A stretch of DNA of 64,000 nt from Hyaloperonospora brassicae (lineage: Eukaryota > Oomycota > Peronosporomycetes > Peronosporales > Peronosporaceae): contig CANTFL010001256.1 in NCBI GenBank assembly GCA_947650285.1, forward strand, positions 310,001 to 374,000, read 5' to 3'. The translations under genes and the position numbers were made by a program. The notes beneath the pieces were generated by a model. The model did not search any database, was not told the origin of the DNA, and was given only the letters and a program-made list of their open reading frames with translations. Below are positions 10,229-19,699 of this stretch, one piece after another (position 1 is the first letter of the stretch; every line of letters begins with the position of its first letter).

Positions 10229-12293
10229 CTATTCGAATGGACCAGACCATTTAGTGACGCAGCCGACGCGGATCAAGTCGTCTCGACTGTCACGGCCGTG
10301 CTTGTCGAGCATCGATGGACTGCTGCGTTGGTCTTCGCTTTTCCTCGACGATGCTATCGTCACGTCTTTGAGTGAACAGGACACGATGGAAATGTCCTTC
10401 GTCTGGGGGTCTTGTGCGATCCGGATCTCAGCGTCGGGGTCAAAAGGCCGCAAATAGCGCAGCAACTTGGACTTGAGCAGCTGAATCGGACCTGTTTCGA
10501 CGTCGCGAGCTCCGTACTTGGCAAACACTTTGCTCGACTTGACCTTGCCGTCCACGACTGCTGAACGCACTTTGTAGTGCACCGAGTCCAAACGCGACAT
10601 GTAGTCGGCAATCGATCCCTGCAACAACAAACGCGGCAGCAATTCATCAACCAGAGCTCTAGCAATCGGTGTGTCAACAACAAACGACGCACGTCGATCC
10701 ACAGGCGATGCCAGTACTTCCCACGGTAGTTATTGTCCAGCTGTTTCAGCTTCAGAGCAATGATCTCGACGATGTGCTGGTGCTCGAAAGGCAGAAACGG
10801 AACGACCTACAACGTGCAGCACAGGTTCAGACGATAACAAACAAAGCCCTCCGTCAACGCACACTCTAGCTTGACCAACACTCAGGTGGTAAGCGCAGCA
10901 TACCCGATCGATCATTTTGCCAAATTCCAGTCGCTTCCACTGATCATCCAGAGCTGCCTTCACGACCCTTTCAAGTTGTGCGGTGGGTATCTCGTTTCGG
11001 GTCTCATACTGAATCATCACCTGCTCCATCTCGCCCACGCCAATGTCCGACACGAGTATGAAAATGACCTATGACCGGTGCGATTCGATAAGTAACGCAA
11101 CAACCTGCAACGCGTTCGATATGCAATCCAGCCAAAAGACGACGTACATTGGCGGTGTCGACATTCTTGGTCACGCCGTGCTTGTAGTAAGAAAACTGAG
11201 AGCTCTCACTGACAGCTTCCATAAGGACTGCGCACGCACTAATGAGATCACGCCTACCAATGGGAGACTGCAGCAAAACACTGTCGCACCATCGAGAGTG
11301 TGCGGAATCACTTTCTGCACTTCGTCAATCACCACGACAGCTTTGCCCGAGCAATGATGCAAGTGCTCAGCTAGTCTACAACAGCGTCACGTCAACAAAA
11401 GCTGAGCATTAGCAAACGCAGAGCAACATGGCAGCAGCAGCAGCAGCAGACCATTTACCTTGTCTTGATTTGGGTGTGATACTCCGTGATGGGGTTCGTG
11501 AAGTTGTCGCTGAAATCCTCTCCACTGTTGAAACATTCACCACAAGCTGACTACAGTTTCCAACACCACAACATCTTCTGCCCTCTAGCTTACCGATAAA
11601 TCAGCAGTCCAGTTGGCACGCGTTTCTCGCTATGTGGCATCTTTTTCTTGCGTTGAAACAGCGCCTCGGCAATCAGATTGGACATCTCTGTCTTGCCTGT
11701 TCCAGTCGGTCCTGTAATCGCCAGTACCAACGGCGCACGGTCCTTCGTCGACGTCCTATTCCATCCAATTAACACAACAAAGCAACAGCAATGAACGTCA
11801 CACATCATTCGTATCGTTCGTACAGTCCACTTGTACTCGTCAGCAAATACGTCCACAAATGCCAACGCACGAGAACTCCCACGCTTCGATCGCGCCCACA
11901 ACTGCCTCCACCGCTCGCTCTTGGCCCTTCAGATTCTCCTGCAGATGCGCACGCACTGCCTGAGACGGTTTGTTCACGTACGTGCATTGGTCTACCAGCA
12001 GTAAACGAGCTATGTCAGTACCAAGCGGCGCACATCCCTCCACAGTCAAAGGTTCCACTCCACTCCACCCCACAGTACGTACAGCCAAGTCCCGAGTGGT
12101 ACCAGGCCGACTCCCAGTAATTGCGCCACTCCACGTCCAGCGAGCACACGTGCACAGCCCATCCAGAAGCGATCAGCGCCAGCAGTAGCGCCCAAGCATA
12201 GCGCTGAGAAGACGCAGTAGCCTTCAGCATCTCTTGGCTCGTCGGGTTTGTTCCGAGTCTGTGCTTGTTTGTCAATGCATTCGACCTCCTCAT
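10229..12293 (-). CDS. Torsin/Clp-like AAA+ ATPase with N-terminal membrane anchor
   Basis: About nine minus-strand exons. The well-supported ones are 11594-11755, 11459-11524, 11290-11375, 11148-11227 and 10904-11068, plus a long exon starting at 10806; all join in phase with GT-AG introns. Exon 1 starts at 12293 and encodes a hydrophobic anchor (YAWALLLALIASGWAVHV). Next come a helical linker (VRAHLQENLKGQERAVEAVV), Walker A GPTGTGKT, EDFSDNFTNPITEYH, Walker B AVVVIDEVQKV and sensor-1-like VIFILVSDIG. The C-terminal part continues well beyond a minimal torsin (RALVDELLPRLLLQGS, then DSVHYKVRSAVV). Torsins are ER/nuclear-envelope AAA+ proteins; here Walker A is the standard Clp type rather than the torsin variant. 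The exon junction near 12060-12090 and a frame change near 10640-10700 could not be resolved (short intron or indel). Confidence 0.8.
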
Positions 12294-12365
12294 TGGCTAT
12301 ATTCTAGTTCACGTCAGCTCGCTTTTCAACCAATCGTCGTGCAGCATTCACCTGCAGTCGCAAAC
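12294..12365. promoter_or_regulatory. Divergent (bidirectional) promoter interval
   Basis: Only 72 bp separate the start codon of the minus-strand AAA+ ATPase (12293) from that of the plus-strand REC114-like gene (12366). The interval contains a CCAAT box at 12330-12334 and several TCAN-type initiator-like sites. Shared promoter use is inferred from spacing; no transcription start can be shown. Confidence 0.4.
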
Positions 12366-13210
12366 ATGCCCCGCTTCCGCGCGCAGCTCGTGATGGCGCG
12401 CGCTGGAGCAACGACGTCGACGCTCGTGCACTCGAAGCGGCACGGAGAGCTCGTGCTGGACGCTGCATCACAGAGGGTCCAGATGGTGTACCCGCGAGTC
12501 AATCGGTTTTTCCACCGCAAGTTCGATCAGCCACGAAAGTGTATCATGAGTCGACAGTTACTTCAGGTGATCTCCGGCAACGGCAAGCAGCGGTTCATGT
12601 ACGTGGCGAGTGGCGAATGAGTGCGATCGGAAGTAACAATATGAAGTTGCACAATAACTGACAGAAGTCGTTGTGTGTGTCTGTGGTGCAGGTGCCGGTT
12701 CCTCTGTGAGGAAGACGCGAGCAAGTGCCTCGAGACGCTTCGAAGCTTTGGAGGTGAAGGCAGCACCAAAAGACCCCCGTGCCATGTGACTCGATGGCTA
12801 TTGTACTGACTGTACTGGAAACAATGCTAGTGGAGGTCATTGTCGTCGTCGAGAAGTCGCTGCTATCGACTGTGCGCGTCGCCAGGAAGCAGGAAGAGAC
12901 CGTCATGATCGGTGCGTGGGAAATTGCATCGAAAGGGGTGTGAGCTGTCTGCCAGTGTTGTTGAGGCGATCGTTGTTGGCTGGTTGCTTGGTGCTCATGT
13001 GTGTGCTTGTTGGTTGCTTGATTGCTTGGTGTTTGCTGGTTCGTCGATTCGGTTGTTGTACACTGAAAAGGAGGCGAAGCGGCTTTGCAAACTCTTCGCG
13101 CCACGTCGCCAGGATCGATTCGGGCCGAGGTCCGAGACTACGGGAACTCGTCTCGGTTGCAAGACGACACGAAGGCGATTTTGCAGGCCATGTTCAGCAT
13201 GGATTCTTGA
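12366..13210 (+). CDS. Small nuclear-type protein, possibly REC114-like (meiotic DSB factor)
   Basis: Four exons, 12366-12598, 12692-12753, 12831-12911 and 13071-13210, join in phase (all GT-AG) to 171 aa. The N-terminal 120 residues are beta-rich (HSKRHGELVLDAASQRVQMV, LLQVISGNGKQRFMCRFLC) and followed by EEDASKCLETLRSFGVEV. A low-complexity linker leads to a C-terminal amphipathic helix (RLQDDTKAILQAMFSMDS). This layout, PH-like domain with a 'cys-lys-x-leu...LRSFG' helix plus a terminal helix, resembles REC114, which with MEI4 promotes meiotic double-strand breaks. The resemblance is by eye only and the family is poorly conserved. The gene structure itself is well supported. It converges on the FEX gene 176 bp away. 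Confidence 0.6.
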
Positions 13211-13386
13211 TTGGTAACGCATCGTGCTGAATATTTAACGTGGCCTCGTGGAGCTCTTTGCAGTGCGCGTTGCACGAGACTTTTGTGCCAAACAGATTGC
13301 ACGTTGTGGTTGGCCTTGAGCGGACTATGCGCAAGTATCTAACTACAGGACTGACGACGACCGACGACTCGTAGGTACGTGTGATG

Positions 13387-14718
13387 TTACTCGACAAACA
13401 GGCCGCTGCCGTACGCATTGTACATGCCTAGAATAAAAACACTCGCGAGCTGCGCGACAACGACGCTTGTGAGGCCGTAGCGATACGCCCAGATAAGACG
13501 CCTCGACGAGAGGTTGTCGAGCTCATACACCCACGTCGACACCGTAGACAATGAACCCAGGAAGCCAACCATCACGCCGCCTTGGCCATACATCACGAAG
13601 TGACGGTACGCAGAAGCACTGTCACGGTATACAACACTGCCGACGATCTCCATTGCGCAGCTCAGACACGACGCAGAGACGTTCGGCCAGAACGTGAAAA
13701 ACGGGAATCGCTTGCACGTGGGTTCGCTGTTGTACATGGACAAGTACCATCGCAAGAGTGCACCGAAAGGAGCGAAACAGACGGCCAGGATCCTGGAGCT
13801 AGGGTAGTTGTCGAAGCCACAGAATGCAAGCGTCCAGAAGAGCACCGTCAGCGCAAGTGTTGCCGCTACCCAGATCATGGTATGATGGACAACTGCCTGT
13901 TGTTCGTGCTCCACTTGAGTGATTTCTGCTGTCAACTCGTTGCACGAGTCCCTCGCCAACACCAGTGCTTCTTCGGTCGCCTGCACTCGTCGAGCAACAA
14001 GCGGTCCAAACGTATGTGTCTTCATCTCTCGGAAGCGACAAATGCTGGTTTCCAGGTCCAGGTTCAGCTGTGGCAGGTTGACCGGTGGTTTGCGGAACGG
14101 ATACTCGCGCATGGTGAAGTAGTGCACAATGCCGTCGGAAACGTGAAAGCCAAGACGAAGACTCGTGATGGCGCTTGCAACGTGTATGCCCAGCACGAGG
14201 ATGGCGGTCAGCCACTGATTGTGGACAAACAGGAGCGCGACGCCGAGGTCCCAGCCAGCAAACGTGGTGCAGCTGCCGCAAAAGCCCGTCGTCACGCCCG
14301 TGAGCAGCACGTCGTACTGGCCGCGCAACAGAGGCTTCACGCGGGCCGCGAGGCCCATGACAAAGCAGCCAACGACATTCGGCAGGTAGTAGCCAAAGCC
14401 CAGCAGCTCCAGCAAATTGGTCTGACGCGCGCTCAGCACGTGGGCGAATTCCGTCAGCAGGACGCGACTCCCCACGCCCACGTACGCGCCAATGGCGACG
14501 CTCATCACCACAGGCACGTGTTTGTCCATGGACGCCCGCGAGATGCCACACCACGTGGGCTTTCCACCCCCGACTTGACTTGTGGACGAGAGGGCACGTG
14601 GCAGGTCGGGACTTGGCCGCTGAAGCCTGTCCGACACGATGCGCTCGTCTGCTGCAGCCAACGGGAACGAGTTCCCGGGCGTTGCCAAGATGGCAAAGTC
14701 CTCGGCGATGGTCTGCAT
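13387..14718 (-). CDS. FEX: Fluoride export channel, two-domain FEX/CrcB family
   Basis: An uninterrupted 443-aa minus-strand frame from ATG 14718 (MQTIAEDFAI). Two CrcB domains are visible. Domain 1 has IGAYVGVGSRVLL, PNVVGCFVMG and GFCGSCTTFAGWDL; domain 2 has FAPFGALLRWYLS, FWPNVSASCLSC and GFLGSLSTVSTWVYE. Between them lies a hydrophilic segment and an extra transmembrane helix, as in eukaryotic FEX proteins, where the fused inverted repeats form the antiparallel pore. Function: passive export of fluoride at the plasma membrane. The frame is open for 94 codons upstream of this Met, but that part is built of a simple repeat (QSVSQSVSHSV) and is taken as 5' UTR. No introns are needed. Confidence 0.93.
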   Translation of the reverse strand: MQTIAEDFAILATPGNSFPLAAADERIVSDRLQRPSPDLPRALSSTSQVGGGKPTWCGISRASMDKHVPVVMSVAIGAYVGVGSRVLLTEFAHVLSARQTNLLELLGFGYYLPNVVGCFVMGLAARVKPLLRGQYDVLLTGVTTGFCGSCTTFAGWDLGVALLFVHNQWLTAILVLGIHVASAITSLRLGFHVSDGIVHYFTMREYPFRKPPVNLPQLNLDLETSICRFREMKTHTFGPLVARRVQATEEALVLARDSCNELTAEITQVEHEQQAVVHHTMIWVAATLALTVLFWTLAFCGFDNYPSSRILAVCFAPFGALLRWYLSMYNSEPTCKRFPFFTFWPNVSASCLSCAMEIVGSVVYRDSASAYRHFVMYGQGGVMVGFLGSLSTVSTWVYELDNLSSRRLIWAYRYGLTSVVVAQLASVFILGMYNAYGSGLFVE

Positions 14719-14786
14719 CGGTGGCGCTCGACAGCGCGTCTCGTCTCGCGGTCGAGAAAGGGCCTGCTGGCTTACTTGCGGGTAGA

Positions 14787-14843
14787 CAGACGGACCGACC
14801 GACCGACCGACCGAGTGACTGACTGACTGACTGACTGACTGAC
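14787..14843 (+). repeat. Compound tetranucleotide microsatellite (GACC)n(GACT)n
   Basis: Perfect runs of gacc and then gact/tgac units lie 70-125 bp upstream of the FEX start codon, in the presumed 5' UTR or promoter. Confidence 0.9.
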
Positions 14844-15216
14844 GAAAGCAGCAGTAAACACAGACAGGTAAACAGTGCGTGAGTGGGCCTATCGTAGCTC
14901 TTCGCCTTCTTAGAGGCCTTTTTTTCGATACCGGTTTTCGGCTGAGACGCTGCGGTAGACACACCCACTCGCAAGTGGCTGAAAAGATCGATCGCAACAT
15001 TCATACAGGATCGATCGTGTTGGGAGGTTGCAAGTGATTACCACAAGAGCGTAGTGGACATTCGTGCGCACGACAAGTAGACACACACATGTGCACATAC
15101 ATGTCCATGTTCGGTCCGAGTGGGAAAGAAAAGTCAATTCGCACCCTCTTCGTTCTCTTTTCGTTCGTCTGCACCGTCAAGTCATTCACAAATACGACGG
15201 GCACTGCTGGAGCTAC

Positions 15217-15256
15217 AACAACAACAACAACAACTACTACTACTACTACTGCTGCA
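15217..15256 (+). repeat. (ACA)n(ACT)n trinucleotide microsatellite
   Basis: Runs of caa and then tac/act units in the intergenic interval between FEX and antiporter P1. The rest of 14844-15467 shows no gene. Confidence 0.9.
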
Positions 15257-15467
15257 ACTGCTTCGGACCTACCGCTTGGGAAACAGGGAAAGTCGTCGGT
15301 CAACGCAATGTCCAAATGGTTCAAATTGGCTTAATAGTTTATCACGGGACAGAAGCACACGCCCGCACTTGGCGCACCTCTCGATACTTTTCTTTGCTCT
15401 CGACAAGTCCGCGTACGGCGTGGACAGAATACACGCGCCAAGAGCCCCTCACACGGTCTACCACCTT

Positions 15468-18278
15468 CTACTGCTTGACTTGTTTCAGAGTACTCGCATT
15501 GGGTGGTCCTTGCCGAGGCAGCTGATTCTCCGAAAGCGGTGGGGTCTGCATCGAGTTGAACGAGTACATCGCGGGCGTGCGGGACAGGAACTGTCCGGGA
15601 GTGATGATGTTGTGACTTCCGCCAGTGTCGGCGTCGTCGTGGACGAGGAAGAGCTTCGACTGGCTGCTCCGGTGGCTCGAGAACGGGTCGTACGAGGCCC
15701 CCGACGTGCCGAACATGGCAACACGAGACGGCGGAGGAGGCATCGGCAGGTGTTCCGCCGCAAAGAGTTCGGCCAGTCGGTCGTAGTCCACCGAGTGGTG
15801 GTTTATCACACTCCGGCCCAGCGCCATCGATCGGCCGTCCAAGCGCAAATCAGTCACATCGCCACCGGCGCCCCCCAAGAAGTACGACGCCGTACTAAAG
15901 TCGTGTGTCGTACTGATCTCGTTCGACAGCGCTTCGGCCATCTTTGGTTCCAAGAGGGCCATGCGGGTCACGATGTTGGCCAGCGCGATCGACGGCTGGA
16001 TCACCAACACCCCATGTGCCTTCATCTCTTTGCTGAACTTGCAGTCCGGCACGAACGCAATCATACGCGGGTGGGCGTCCCCGAGCAATGACTTTAACAA
16101 CTGCACGTTGTCCCGTGTGCGGTTCGTGTCACCCGTGAAAATGATCACGTCGGCCGCAGACATGGCCTGTGCATTGTCCCGGTCCTTGAGCGTGTTCTTG
16201 TACGAGATGAGGTCGCCCTTGGCCGCACGGTGCAGAATCGCTTCGTTCATCTGCTGCCACTTGCTCGTGCGTTCTTGGTCCAAGAGCGGCACGTTGACCC
16301 GCGCGCCGTAGAGCGAGAGCTCGAGCGCCACTTCGAACGCCACTTCGTCGTCGCCAATGACAACGGCGCTCTGCACCTTGTAGAACGGCAGCAATGGTTG
16401 AGGTTCCCGGGTGCCCGTCGTCGTGCCCCCGGTGCCGGACACCTGGCGATTGAGCTCAAAGATGCTCGTGTTGCTGAACCGTCCAGCGTGGACGCTGCTT
16501 AGGCCGCGGGCATAGAAACTGCTGAACCTGCCGTCAGGGTTGGCCTTGCCGCCAGGACCACCGCCAGCACCACCTTCCCAGTCGTCTTCAGGCACAGGCT
16601 GCTCCGCCGAGCGATCTCGCAGCGTCTCACCCGCTCGACTCAAGCCCATGGCACACAGCACAGGCCCAATGATCTGGTTCACGACCACAGCTGCAATGAT
16701 CGTCGCGGCAAACTCGGCAGCCCAGGGCTCATCGCTCATGGCTTGGACTTCGCTGGCCAGCCCAAGAGCGACACCGGCCTGGGGCGTCATAGTGAGCCAC
16801 AGGTTGTTGTACTGCATGGGCGTGAGCTTGAGCAGGAAGCGGCCGCCCAAGTAGCACGCAATGAAGATCGCGACGTACCGCAGCACGACGTACAAACTCA
16901 TGAGCGGCACGGCGGCCAGCACCTGGTCGAGCTTCAGCGCAGCGCCCGTCATGACAAAGAACGGCAGGAACATGTACGGCGCAGCCGTGTCGAGGATCAC
17001 GTGCATGTCGTGGCGAACGGGTTTGTAATGGCCCGCGACGCACGAGGCGATCATGAGCACGAGCAGCGCTTCGAACTTGACTTCCCACGACAGGCCAAAC
17101 TGCGCGGCCGTGAGGTGCGCGAGCAGCGACGACGAGATGTAAAAGAGGTACCCCATGGTGAGCCAGATGAAGCCTTTCACGGCCAGCGCGACGTTGGGCG
17201 ACCAGAACGGAGCAGGGGGTGTGACTGCTCGGGGCTCAATGAACGACAGCGGCGCGTGCTCGCGCGCCGTTGACGTCATCTTTTGGCCCGTTGCCCGGTC
17301 GTGGGTGGACATCAGTCCGCCTCCGGGTGCGAGTTCGTGCGACACGTTTCGGTCGTCAATGCTCATCTCGTGGTGCGGCTCACCTGCCGGGATCTTGAAG
17401 ATGAGGATCGTGAGGCCGCCCAGCACGGCCCCAACGAGGACGTTTGCCATGACAATGCCCATCGTGTAGGCGAGATTCAGCATGGAGACGTCGAGCTCGG
17501 CGCAGTAGATGGAGCACACGATGCGGGAGACGGAGAACGACACGAGCACGACAAACTCGGCGATCATCGTGGCCCCCAGCATGAGGCTCGTGAACGGGCC
17601 GACGCTGTTGAGCTCGATCTTGATGGCCATGACCGTGGCCGGCGACCCGAGCACGGAGATGGAGCCAAACATGAGCGCAATGCCCAATTGGCAGTTGAGC
17701 ACGAGGTCCTTGTAGAAGAAGGCGCTCTCGGCCACGAGGATGACGGACGTGAGGATGACCATTGCCGTCACGTACAGCGCGCCAAGGAGGATCATAATGG
17801 ACTTGAGCTGTGGCCGCAGGTCGGGCCAGTAGATCTCTTGGCCGGCTTGGAACGAAATGAACGACAGCGCGAGTGCACTCACGTAGCTCGAGAGCAGTGT
17901 AACGAGTTCGGCCGTGATGAGGTTGGCCGCAAACGGACCGGCAATGATCCCGATCACGAGGTAGCCGGTAATGAGCGGGAGCTTGAAGAGTTTCGGGAAG
18001 AAGAGGCCGAGCGGATGGGCGGCCACGAGCACGACGACGAACGCGAGTCCATATTGCAGCGTGTCCACCGTGTTGTCCCACGAGTAGAACGGTACGGTTC
18101 GGTTGTGGTCCCCAGCGGCCGCTCCGCTGAGTCGACGGCCGCCACGTACCGAGTGGACCTCTTCGGAGGTGGCGTCCCCGCTGCGTAATACCTGCTCGGC
18201 CGCTACGACGTGAAGGAGCGTAACGACGAGCAGAGACGCTACTGCTGTGCACGACCTATTGGGCCGGGCGACGGTCAT
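15468..18278 (-). CDS. CPA2-type cation/proton antiporter with Rossmann domain (paralog P1)
   Basis: An intronless 936-aa minus-strand frame. The Met at 18278 is chosen because it begins a clear signal peptide (residues 1-27); the frame extends 29 codons upstream without that property. After a short lumenal/extracellular stretch (GGRRLSG, N-glycosylation-type NRT) the Na+/H+ exchanger fold follows: PLITGYLVIGIIAGPF, SFISFQAGQEIYW, SPATVMAIKIELNSVGP, MIAEFVVLVSFSVS; then a hydrophilic loop (GEPHHEMSIDD), then FVMTGAALKLDQ and MTPQAGVALGLA. A soluble domain at about 633-776 (VVIGDDEVAFEVALELSL, KFSKEMKAHGVLVIQPS) resembles the nucleotide-binding RCK/TrkA-N domain of KefB/KefC and KEA antiporters. 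Likely role: K+ (or Na+) for H+ exchange in an endomembrane or the plasma membrane, gated through the C-terminal domain. Substrate is inferred. First of three tandem paralogs. Confidence 0.93.
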   Translation of the reverse strand: MTVARPNRSCTAVASLLVVTLLHVVAAEQVLRSGDATSEEVHSVRGGRRLSGAAAGDHNRTVPFYSWDNTVDTLQYGLAFVVVLVAAHPLGLFFPKLFKLPLITGYLVIGIIAGPFAANLITAELVTLLSSYVSALALSFISFQAGQEIYWPDLRPQLKSIMILLGALYVTAMVILTSVILVAESAFFYKDLVLNCQLGIALMFGSISVLGSPATVMAIKIELNSVGPFTSLMLGATMIAEFVVLVSFSVSRIVCSIYCAELDVSMLNLAYTMGIVMANVLVGAVLGGLTILIFKIPAGEPHHEMSIDDRNVSHELAPGGGLMSTHDRATGQKMTSTAREHAPLSFIEPRAVTPPAPFWSPNVALAVKGFIWLTMGYLFYISSSLLAHLTAAQFGLSWEVKFEALLVLMIASCVAGHYKPVRHDMHVILDTAAPYMFLPFFVMTGAALKLDQVLAAVPLMSLYVVLRYVAIFIACYLGGRFLLKLTPMQYNNLWLTMTPQAGVALGLASEVQAMSDEPWAAEFAATIIAAVVVNQIIGPVLCAMGLSRAGETLRDRSAEQPVPEDDWEGGAGGGPGGKANPDGRFSSFYARGLSSVHAGRFSNTSIFELNRQVSGTGGTTTGTREPQPLLPFYKVQSAVVIGDDEVAFEVALELSLYGARVNVPLLDQERTSKWQQMNEAILHRAAKGDLISYKNTLKDRDNAQAMSAADVIIFTGDTNRTRDNVQLLKSLLGDAHPRMIAFVPDCKFSKEMKAHGVLVIQPSIALANIVTRMALLEPKMAEALSNEISTTHDFSTASYFLGGAGGDVTDLRLDGRSMALGRSVINHHSVDYDRLAELFAAEHLPMPPPPSRVAMFGTSGASYDPFSSHRSSQSKLFLVHDDADTGGSHNIITPGQFLSRTPAMYSFNSMQTPPLSENQLPRQGPPNASTLKQVKQ

Positions 18279-18437
18279 GCTGCAGGGGGTGTATGGGAGA
18301 ACGGAAGAGGAAGAGGGAGGAGGGGGAGGGGAACGCCTGACTTGCGCGCGGGTGAGATATCTCAATGCTCGAGTGGATTTCGAGTGGCGTTGTGGGCCCT
18401 ACTGGCAAAAGCGGAAATGAAGACCGAAAGCGCTCTC

Positions 18438-18492
18438 ACTCACTCACTCACTCACTCTCTGTGAACGTCTAAGTGTGTGTGTGTGTGTGAGT
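18438..18492 (+). repeat. (CACT)n and (GT)n microsatellites
   Basis: Short perfect runs of cact and then gt upstream of P1. A poly-C run of about 14 bases lies further on, at 18607-18620. Confidence 0.85.
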
Positions 18493-19334
18493 GTGAGGGT
18501 TTCGTCGGAACCGTCCGGTGGGTTTCGTGCGTCTCGTTTGGCCTTTGCAGGTCACTCGCTTCGCATGTCCGAGCTATGTGTGGGCCGTCACTAAACGGGG
18601 CTACTCCCCCCCCCCCCCCCGACGAGCATCTGGTCTTGGTGCGCAAGGATCTGGTTTCGATGTGGCAAGAGGGATGCCATCGTTCCTGCTAACCGTGTGA
18701 CTCAACAATCTCGAGGCGTCCCACGGGTTTATGCATCGAATGGAGTCAGAGACGTCAAGGCGCACCTCTCCGCCGTTCAAGAGAATGTCTGATCGGATTT
18801 GGTGCTGCCCGGAAAGTCGATCGCCCATCGTTGGCGACGGTGCCGCTCGCCCAGCGACGTCGCGCGTCCACGAGATGAATGGCTTTGCACTGCACGTAAA
18901 GCTTCAGCAAGTACCGCTCGGGTAGAGCTCCGGCCACGTGGTGTCTGCATGCGACCGCTGCGCTTCCGTCGCGTTTACGTCAGCCCGCCGAGGTGACAGT
19001 CGGACGCGAAAAAGCGCACCGAAAGATGGAGAGGGTAACAGTGGGCTATCTAGTTGACCCCGTTCCCTTCCGATGGTCTATGTATGACGATCAAGTGGGC
19101 GTACGCATTCGCGCTTTCGGGCTTCGACACTTCAGTTGCGTCCGACGTTCTGCATCGCGAGTGGGCGCAGGGCCGTGTGTACTGTACAAGTACTACAGTC
19201 GGCTCCCCCACGTTGTACGACCAACTTGCTCGAAAGCTCAAGTTCCCGGCAGGTCATGATACCGTTTCGTCCACAAGTGGTATTGTCCTCGTCCTCTTGA
19301 TTGGCATTCAAGTGCAGGCGCCTCCTGTCTGTGC

Positions 19335-19694
19335 GTGGGCTGGCGCATCTCTCGCATTCCACGACGATGTGGCGTTGGCGATTGTCAATATGGACGCTCG
19401 GAAGCCCTGGAAAAGTCCCGACGTGCAAATGACGGGGCAGGCAGCCAGACCAGCGCTGTCGCATGTCGCTCAGCGTTCTACGAACACTCCCGCATTGCAG
19501 CTGCTAAGACTGTCGATCTGGTCCCATTGCAGCAATGCACTCCCGGCAACGTCGGGTTCTTGCACAGTCCTTTTCGCGTGCACACTCAAATGCATGGCCG
19601 CGCCTTCCCTTCCGCTAGTATGTGCGTGCCGTGGAGCTGCGTCGCTGCTCCATCCGATGGTCATGCGACTGCAGATGGCAGCACTGCGATGGTA
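19335..19694 (+). pseudogene. Coding-like fragment, unidentified
   Basis: A plus frame with good codon character (FYEHSRIAAAKTVDLVPLQQ, then NVGFLHSPFRVHTQ) ends at a strong gtaagt donor at 19695. Nearby frames at 19054-19330 on the same strand also look partly coding, but no phase-consistent acceptor or downstream exon was found. It may be a broken host gene between P1 and P2. Not recognised. Confidence 0.25.
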
Positions 19695-19699
19695 AGTAA

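Noticed and set aside
9068..10457. Plus ORFs of 215 and 313 codons across RPT5
   Set aside because: Antisense to a firmly identified, highly conserved gene and running through a simple repeat.
13582..14826. 414-codon plus ORF and 13799-15004 minus ORF across the FEX gene
   Set aside because: Shadow frames of the FEX coding region; no motif or codon support.
14787..14843. Short regular repeats (also at 28379-28420) considered as a CRISPR-like array
   Set aside because: Perfect tetranucleotide microsatellites without spacers, in a nuclear eukaryotic genome.
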